DNA of 64,000 bases. Source: Paenibacillus agri. Lineage in GTDB: Bacteria; Bacillota; Bacilli; Paenibacillales; Paenibacillaceae. The first letter of the stretch is position 1, and each line of letters opens with the position of its first letter. The DNA is taken from positions 186,001-250,000 of the forward strand of contig NZ_JABWCS010000218.1 of assembly GCF_013359945.1 (NCBI RefSeq). The letters run 5' to 3'. Shown here one piece after another: positions 59,171 to 64,000 of this stretch. The notes below the pieces were generated by a model. That model was not told where the DNA came from. It made no database searches and worked only from the letters and a program-made list of their open reading frames with translations. The translations under genes were made by a program, and so were the position numbers.

Positions 59171-59647
59171 TTATTTAAGCAGTTTGTTCAGATTCGCCAT
59201 TTCAATAGCTGCCGTTGCAGCATCCCAGCCCTTGTTGCCCGCTTTCGTTCCGGAGCGCTCAATGGCCTGCTCGATATTTTCAGTCGTTACTACGCCGAAG
59301 ATGGTTGGTACGCCTGTCTTGAGGTTGATCGCTGCCACACCCTTGGCCACTTCATTGCACACATAATCGTAGTGTGTTGTGGAGCCGCGAATTACTGTAC
59401 CTAGCGTGATCACTGCATCATATTTGCCGCTTTCGGCCATTTTTTGGGCAATCAGTGGAATTTCGAACACCCCCGGAACCCAGGCAACATCCACTTCATC
59501 GTCAGCCACGCCATGGCGCTTGAAGGCATCCAGCGCACCGGACAGCAGCTTGCTGGTAATGAATTCATTAAAACGTCCTACAACGACTCCATATCTTAAC
59601 CCCTCGGATACTAAATGTCCCTCAAAATAATTCGGCATATTGTTCAT
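59171..59647 (-). CDS. ribH: 6,7-dimethyl-8-ribityllumazine synthase
   Basis: RibH condenses the pyrimidine from the ribD branch with dihydroxybutanone phosphate from RibB, the step before riboflavin. GVVVGRFNEFITSKLLSGALD, WVPGVFEIPLIAQKM, TLGTVIRGSTTHYDYVCNEV and the C-terminal NKGWDAATAAIEMANL are family signatures. Start: ATG 59647 behind GAAGGG at short spacing, or ATG 59638. It is separated from ribBA by almost 600 bases, unlike the compact Bacillus operon. Confidence 0.97.
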   Translation of the reverse strand: MNNMPNYFEGHLVSEGLRYGVVVGRFNEFITSKLLSGALDAFKRHGVADDEVDVAWVPGVFEIPLIAQKMAESGKYDAVITLGTVIRGSTTHYDYVCNEVAKGVAAINLKTGVPTIFGVVTTENIEQAIERSGTKAGNKGWDAATAAIEMANLNKLLK

Positions 59648-59650
59648 CAA

Positions 59651-60237
59651 CCCTTCATTATATAGTTATTTGAAATTTAGTTATTTGAAATTTAGCAATA
59701 ATTTTGGCAATTATGAATGAAACGATTTTAAGATTTGAATATTAGACTCGGTTATCACATAAGTCTCAATCGTCATTACGGTGAAAGGTTTGGGCTTCGG
59801 CCGCTGCTGTCTAGAGATTTCTTTCCATTGTACTGCTACTTACGGTTGAGTTTCAGAGACAGCTTAGCACATGCTTCCGAACCCGGTTTTCTTTGCTGCG
59901 GAAAAGGTGCAGCTCCCAATTAACGGCATTTTTGCACCTTATTTTCCTCGTTCTATGCCATTTCAGGAACTTAAGGGCATTTTTGTATGCTATTTTCGGT
60001 AAATGCACCGAAATAGGGACAGTTCGGAGGAATTAACATACAAATTTGCCGTTATTATCAATTAAGACCCTTTTATGTGCCGTTTAAGGTACATAAATGC
60101 TCTTATTTTAACTTGAGAGATGGCGCAATCCTCTCCATCATCCCTTTTCGCCTTTGTTTTTCCATTCATTCTTGCTTCTTTGCTTCAGTCGTGCTTCCTT
60201 CATTGATTCTTGCTTCGTTCGTCTATTTATCAACGGT
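59651..60237. other. 590-base intergenic gap inside the rib cluster
   Basis: No gene. It contains copy 2 of the dispersed element (59926-60110) and a C/T-rich tail (60140-60225) with repeated TTCTTGCTTC / CGTGCTTCC motifs. There is no evident terminator for ribBA, so ribH may still be reached by read-through. Confidence 0.7.
59926..60110. repeat. Dispersed intergenic element, copy 2
   Basis: Shares with copy 1 the blocks TTTGCACCTTATTTTCC (from 59930), ATTAACATACAAATTTGCC (from 60032) and AAGGTACATAAATGCTCTTA (from 60086). Short inverted partners occur inside (GGCATTTTTG / CAAATTTGCC). Confidence 0.75.
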
Positions 60238-61491
60238 TTAAGCTTTAGTGGTCTCGTTCTGTTCAATGTCGTCAAAAGAAAGCAGATGTCCAAGCTTAGC
60301 CTGCTTCGTGTGCAGGTAGTTTGTATTATCCTCATTCTCCGGCATCTGAATCGGCACACGCTCCACAATCTCCAGGCCATACCCCTCCAGCCCCTTAATC
60401 TTGCGCGGGTTGTTGGTGAGCAGCTTGATGCGTTGTAAACCGAGATCCTTCAGAATCTGGGCGCCGATGCCATAATCTCGCAGGTCTGCCGGAAAGCCGA
60501 GCTTCAGGTTGGCGTCAACGGTGTCGAGTCCTTCTTCCTGCAGCTTGTAGGCCTTCAGCTTATTGATCAGCCCAATGCCCCGGCCTTCCTGGCGCATGTA
60601 GAGCAGAACACCTCTGCCGGCGGCATCAATCTGACGCAATGCAGCTTCGAATTGCGGACCGCAATCGCAGCGGTGGGAATGGAAGACATCCCCCGTCAAA
60701 CATTCGGAATGGACACGCACCAACACCGGCTCGTCACCGGAGATATCACCCTTGACCAGTGCAATATGCTCCTTATCATCGACTACATTGGAGTAGGCAA
60801 TCGTCTGGAATTCACCGAAATCGGTTGGCATGCGCACCGCTACCTCGCGGGTAACGAGCTTCTCCTTCTCATTCCGGTAGTGAATAAGATCCTTGATGCT
60901 GATCAGTCTCAGATCATGCTTGCGGGCAATCTCAATGAGATCCGGCAGACGAGCCATAGTTCCGTCTTCCTTAATAATCTCGCAGATCACTCCAGCCGGA
61001 TACGCACCGCTCATCTGGGCCAGATCTACAGCGGCCTCCGTGTGTCCAGAGCGACGCAGCACACCACCTTTTTTGGCTATCAGCGGGAACATATGACCCG
61101 GTCTGCGGAAATCGGATGGCTTCGCCTCCGGGTCCATAATTGCTTTAACTGTCATGGAGCGCTCCGCTGCGGAAATGCCAGTAGTCGTATCTTTATGGTC
61201 GATCGAGACCGTAAAGGCCGTACCGTGGAAATCCGTATTTTGACTGACCATCGGCTTCAAATCCAGCTCTTCCGCCCGTTCCGCCGTTATCGGCAGGCAG
61301 ACCAGTCCGCGTCCCTCGGTAATCATGAAATTGATCACTTCAGGGGTTGCGCGTTCCGCCAGGGCGATGAAGTCCCCTTCATTTTCACGGTCCTCATCAT
61401 CCACAACAATGACCACCTTGCCGCGCATCAAATCATAAATCGCAGATTCTATGGAATCCAGGACTACATCCTGCTTCGATTGTTCGCTCAT
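60238..61491 (-). CDS. ribBA: Bifunctional DHBP synthase / GTP cyclohydrolase II
   Basis: RibBA makes dihydroxybutanone phosphate from ribulose-5-phosphate (N-terminal half) and opens GTP (C-terminal half), the two inputs of riboflavin synthesis. First half: VVDDEDRENEGDFIALAERA, DFRRPGHMFPL, RSGHTEAAVDL. Second half: HSECLTGDVFHSHRCDCGPQFEAAL (zinc cysteines) and LLYMRQEGRGIGLINKLKAY. ATG 61491 has GAGGAGGATAG upstream; the longer frame from 61539 lacks one. 417 residues. Confidence 0.98.
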   Translation of the reverse strand: MSEQSKQDVVLDSIESAIYDLMRGKVVIVVDDEDRENEGDFIALAERATPEVINFMITEGRGLVCLPITAERAEELDLKPMVSQNTDFHGTAFTVSIDHKDTTTGISAAERSMTVKAIMDPEAKPSDFRRPGHMFPLIAKKGGVLRRSGHTEAAVDLAQMSGAYPAGVICEIIKEDGTMARLPDLIEIARKHDLRLISIKDLIHYRNEKEKLVTREVAVRMPTDFGEFQTIAYSNVVDDKEHIALVKGDISGDEPVLVRVHSECLTGDVFHSHRCDCGPQFEAALRQIDAAGRGVLLYMRQEGRGIGLINKLKAYKLQEEGLDTVDANLKLGFPADLRDYGIGAQILKDLGLQRIKLLTNNPRKIKGLEGYGLEIVERVPIQMPENEDNTNYLHTKQAKLGHLLSFDDIEQNETTKA

Positions 61492-61588
61492 GATTCTATC
61501 CTCCTCATCGTTTACAGAAGCTTCATTGCTCTGCATCACGTCATTGTGTAATAATCACGTCTTCGTTCCGCAATTACGTAATTTTGTC

Positions 61589-62260
61589 TCAAATAAATCC
61601 GTTGGCTGCCAGGAAATCGTGACTTATGCCGGAGCTGATATCCTCTGCTTCCTCTTCTCGTCCCGCAGATCCGTAACGCAACAGATGGTCCACATACTTG
61701 CCGAGCACATCACATTCGATGTTCACGCTATCTCCCGCCCGTTTATGCCCAAGCACCGTCTCGCCCAAGGTGTGCGGGATAACCGACACAGTGAATGATG
61801 ATGTTCCTGCCGTGACTACTGTCAGACTGATGCCATCAATCGTGATAGAGCCCTTTGGAATGATGTATTTGTACAGCGACTTGCGGTCTGCTGCGATCTC
61901 AAACACTACTGCATTCTGGTCCCGCTTGATGCTTTTAAAGGTGCCCGTACCATCTACATGCCCCTGTACGATATGACCGCCAAATCGACCACCGGCTGCC
62001 ATCGCCCGTTCCAGGTTGACCTTGCTGCCGATTCGCAGCTCCTTCAAATTGCTGTTCCGGAAAGTCTGTGGCATCACATCAGCTGTAAAATAATGATCCC
62101 CCAGCGTGGTTGCTGTAAGGCAGACCCCGTTAACCGCGATACTGTCGCCAATCTTCAGGTCATCCATAATCACGGAGGCCCCGATGTTCAGCACCATCAT
62201 TTCACCACCAGTGGAGATGCCGCGCAGAACACCGACTTCCTCGATTAAACCTGTGAACAT
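61589..62260 (-). CDS. ribE: Riboflavin synthase, alpha chain
   Basis: RibE dismutates two lumazines to riboflavin. Two homologous beta-barrel halves are seen, beginning MFTGLIEEVGVLRGIS and, in the second half, VDGTGTFKSIKRDQNAVVFEIA; SIAVNGVCLTAT and SITIDGISLTVVT are the repeated ligand loops. 223 residues. ATG 62260 has GAGGAGGGATAG upstream. It follows ribD by 20 bases. Confidence 0.97.
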   Translation of the reverse strand: MFTGLIEEVGVLRGISTGGEMMVLNIGASVIMDDLKIGDSIAVNGVCLTATTLGDHYFTADVMPQTFRNSNLKELRIGSKVNLERAMAAGGRFGGHIVQGHVDGTGTFKSIKRDQNAVVFEIAADRKSLYKYIIPKGSITIDGISLTVVTAGTSSFTVSVIPHTLGETVLGHKRAGDSVNIECDVLGKYVDHLLRYGSAGREEEAEDISSGISHDFLAANGFI

Positions 62261-62279
62261 CACTATCCCTCCTCAGGCG

Positions 62280-63380
62280 TTAGCGTACCGGAGTACCGCT
62301 GATACAGACATTATCCCCGAGCACTTCTACTTCCAATCCCTCTAGCGTAATGGCTTCAGCCATCTTCTCCACACCCGGGAAAACGAAGGTGCCTTTGGCT
62401 TCTGCACCACCGCCCACAATCTTAGGAGCGAAGAACAGCACTACCCGATCTACCAAACCACTCTCCAGCATCGCACCGTTCAGGGTTCCGCCACCCTCCA
62501 GCAGAATGGAACCAATCTCCATCTCGCCAAGAGCCACCATAGCTGCTGATAGATCCACTCGCGGCCCTGTGCCACAAACCACAATCTGCACACCCGCTGC
62601 TTGCAGCACAGCCTTCTTCGCCGCGTCAGCCGAGCCTGTAGTCACGATAATTGTTGGGGCCAGCCCGTCGCTCACTACTGCAGCATCCAGTGGAATTCGC
62701 AAAGCCGAGTCAATAATGATCCGCACTGGATTGAAGCCAGGAACCGCCATACGCGTCGTGAGCGATGGATTATCAGCGATCACCGTGTTGACCCCAACCA
62801 TAATGCCCTGGTGGCGATGGCGCAGGGTATGTACAATTTCCCGTGCAGCCTCACCAGAGATCCATTTGCTGTCACCTGTTTTAGTAGCAAGATTACCGTC
62901 CAGCGTGCTGGCACTCTTCAGCGTGACGAAGGGTTGTTTGGTCAAAATATACTTGATAAACTTCTCATTCAACCGAAGTGCCCGTTCGCGCAGCAAGCCC
63001 ACTTCAACTTCAATACCATGATCACGCAGCATTTGAACACCTCGTCCTGCCACCTGCGGATTAGGGTCTTCACAAGCCACCACCACCCGTGCCACGCCTT
63101 CGTCAATAAGACGCTGACTGCAAGGAGGCGTAATGCCATAGTGGCTGCAAGGCTCCAGCGTAACGTAAGCAGTGCTTCCCGCCGCTTTTCCGGCCGCCAT
63201 ATTCAGTGCATGCACCTCAGCGTGGCCTGTCCCGCGTTGCAGATGCGTGCCCAGGCCAATCATGGCCCCGTCCTTCACCACAACACAGCCTACAACAGGA
63301 TTGATTCCAGTCTGTCCTTGAGCGCGTTCTGCCATGTCCAGGGCAAGCGACATGTAAAACTCGTCGTTCATAATATCCAT
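62280..63380 (-). CDS. ribD: Bifunctional pyrimidine deaminase/reductase RibD
   Basis: RibD deaminates and then reduces the GTP cyclohydrolase product. The deaminase has GHAEVHALNMA and the zinc-binding TLEPCSHYGITPPCSQRLI; the NADPH reductase has KSASTLDGNLATKTGDSKWISG and the C-terminal LLEGGGTLNGAMLESGLVDRVVLFFAPKI. I start it at ATG 63380 behind GGAGGACAG; the frame is open to 63452, into the leader terminator. 366 residues. It is the first gene downstream of the FMN riboswitch. Confidence 0.97.
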   Translation of the reverse strand: MDIMNDEFYMSLALDMAERAQGQTGINPVVGCVVVKDGAMIGLGTHLQRGTGHAEVHALNMAAGKAAGSTAYVTLEPCSHYGITPPCSQRLIDEGVARVVVACEDPNPQVAGRGVQMLRDHGIEVEVGLLRERALRLNEKFIKYILTKQPFVTLKSASTLDGNLATKTGDSKWISGEAAREIVHTLRHRHQGIMVGVNTVIADNPSLTTRMAVPGFNPVRIIIDSALRIPLDAAVVSDGLAPTIIVTTGSADAAKKAVLQAAGVQIVVCGTGPRVDLSAAMVALGEMEIGSILLEGGGTLNGAMLESGLVDRVVLFFAPKIVGGGAEAKGTFVFPGVEKMAEAITLEGLEVEVLGDNVCISGTPVR

Positions 63381-63441
63381 TTCTCTGTCCTCCGATCTGT
63401 AAGTTGCACTTCTTGTATGCAGCATCTGCTGCTTCATAACT

Positions 63442-63482
63442 AAAAAACCCACCTCAGACTCCAGGAGGAGACTAGATGGGTT
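63442..63482 (-). terminator. Terminator of the FMN riboswitch
   Basis: Minus strand AACCCATCTAGTCTCC-TCCT-GGAGTCTGAGGTGGGTT followed by TTTTAG, just before the ribD start. Confidence 0.92.
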
Positions 63483-63620
63483 GTTGAGAGTTAGTTTACT
63501 GAGAGCTTCAATAAAACTGTGCGCAAATAACCGTTATATAAACAACGGAATTGTGAAATAACGCACATGATATTAATGTACACTTCAGTACGCCTGCCCG
63601 TTAACGGACAAACGCCAATC

Positions 63621-63776
63621 TCTCCTTCTTCCATCCAGACTATACTGTCGGTCCCGGAATTGCACCGGGTCCACCGTCCGCGTTGTTGCGCGGTCCGGGT
63701 AGCGGACTAAGCACTGCAAGACTAACTTGCAGCAACATCACCGCCGGTAGGGAATTTCACCCTGCCCTGAAGGATT
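63621..63776 (-). ncRNA. FMN riboswitch (RFN element)
   Basis: On the minus strand the RFN core is complete: ATCCTTCAGGGCAGGGTGAAATT at the 5' end, CCCTACCGGCGGTGATG, then AGTCCGCTACCCGG, the closing GGTGGACCCGGTGCAATTCCGGGACCGACAGTATAGTCTGGATG and GAAGAAGGAGA. FMN binding should favour the terminator at 63442-63482 and shut down ribD and the rest. Confidence 0.98.
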
Positions 63777-63906
63777 GATACCTTATTCATTTTGAAGTAT
63801 CAAGCTGTTGCTTACAACAAAATTAACACTTACCCCTCCAAAATGCAAGTATAAATTGTACATTAGCTTATTTTTCGTAACTTTACAACTTTTTGATCCT
63901 CATATA

Positions 63907-63935
63907 GAAAAAACACCCGGCAAATGCCGGATGTC
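63907..63935 (-). terminator. Intrinsic terminator after the edge gene
   Basis: Minus strand ACATCCGGCA-TT-TGCCGGGTGT followed by TTTTTTC. Confidence 0.92.
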
Positions 63936-63959
63936 AGACACAAAACTTGTCCCCTTTAC

Positions 63960-64000
63960 TTAACGATTGTCAGGACCCTTCTGAAGCATTTCGACCACCT
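63960..64000 (-). CDS. C-terminal end of an unidentified gene
   Basis: The last 12 codons of a minus-strand frame (VVEMLQKGPDNR, stop at 63960) run off the right edge and are followed by a good terminator, so a real gene probably ends here. Too little is visible to name it. Confidence 0.5.
   Translation of the reverse strand, partial: VVEMLQKGPDNR

Noticed and set aside
59735..59923. A 62-codon plus-strand frame in the rib gap
   Set aside because: No ribosome site, no conserved pattern and overlap with a region that behaves as non-coding repeat sequence.
62601..63443. A 280-codon plus-strand frame opposite ribD
   Set aside because: Antisense to conserved RibD motifs, with no ribosome site and His/Asn/Ser-rich shadow composition.

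Overview
The window reads as a chromosomal segment of a spore-forming, flagellated Firmicute of the Paenibacillus type. Spore genes (spoIVA, spoVIF, ypeB, spmA/spmB, dacB, ytfJ), the resABCDE and rib clusters, and a gene order close to the Bacillus subtilis aro-trp to rib region support this. Several departures from Bacillus fit Paenibacillus: futalosine-type menaquinone genes, a lone mtrB, and ypeB without sleB. No tRNA, rRNA, CRISPR array, prophage or intact insertion sequence was seen.

Layout. 1-16 kb (minus strand): start of trpD, trpE with a TRAP-type leader, aroH, aroB, aroC, a 53-codon gene, cheR, ndk, a menaquinone and polyprenyl cluster (hepT, mqnA, ubiX-like, ubiA-like, menG, hepS), mtrB (TRAP itself), hbs and spoIVA. 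15-28 kb (minus): yphF-like lipoprotein, ferredoxin, spoVIF, gpsA, plsY, der, S1 protein, plsC, cmk, a PilZ-type protein, ypeB, prsW and a mecA-family adaptor. 28.5-30.6 kb: a polysaccharide deacetylase, then a 1.2 kb gene-free stretch rich in minisatellites. 30.6-38 kb: phosphoesterase and CAAX protease genes, T-box-controlled serA, a WYL regulator and a chemoreceptor. 38.2-42.9 kb (plus): the accessory island. 42.9-64 kb (minus): resE to resA, rluB, spmB/spmA/dacB, ytfJ/ytfI, cystathionine gamma-lyase-like and beta-synthase genes, scpB/scpA, and ribH/ribBA/ribE/ribD behind an FMN riboswitch.

The most interesting unit is at 38.68-42.72 kb. A sigma-A-like promoter and a class I cyclic-di-GMP (GEMM-I) aptamer with a terminator precede four genes: an acetolactate-synthase-like ThDP enzyme, a cysteine-free carboxymuconolactone-decarboxylase-like protein, a STAS-like small protein, and a ketosynthase III homologue that keeps the active-site Cys but has Ser and Tyr where FabH has His and Asn. 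I recognise no described pathway with this gene set. It looks like a small-molecule pathway switched by c-di-GMP.

The regulatory logic is otherwise rich: TRAP and its trpE target in one window, an FMN riboswitch on the rib genes, a T-box on serA, and intrinsic terminators after most transcription units. Chorismate made by aroB/aroC can feed trpE, aroH and mqnA, all encoded here.
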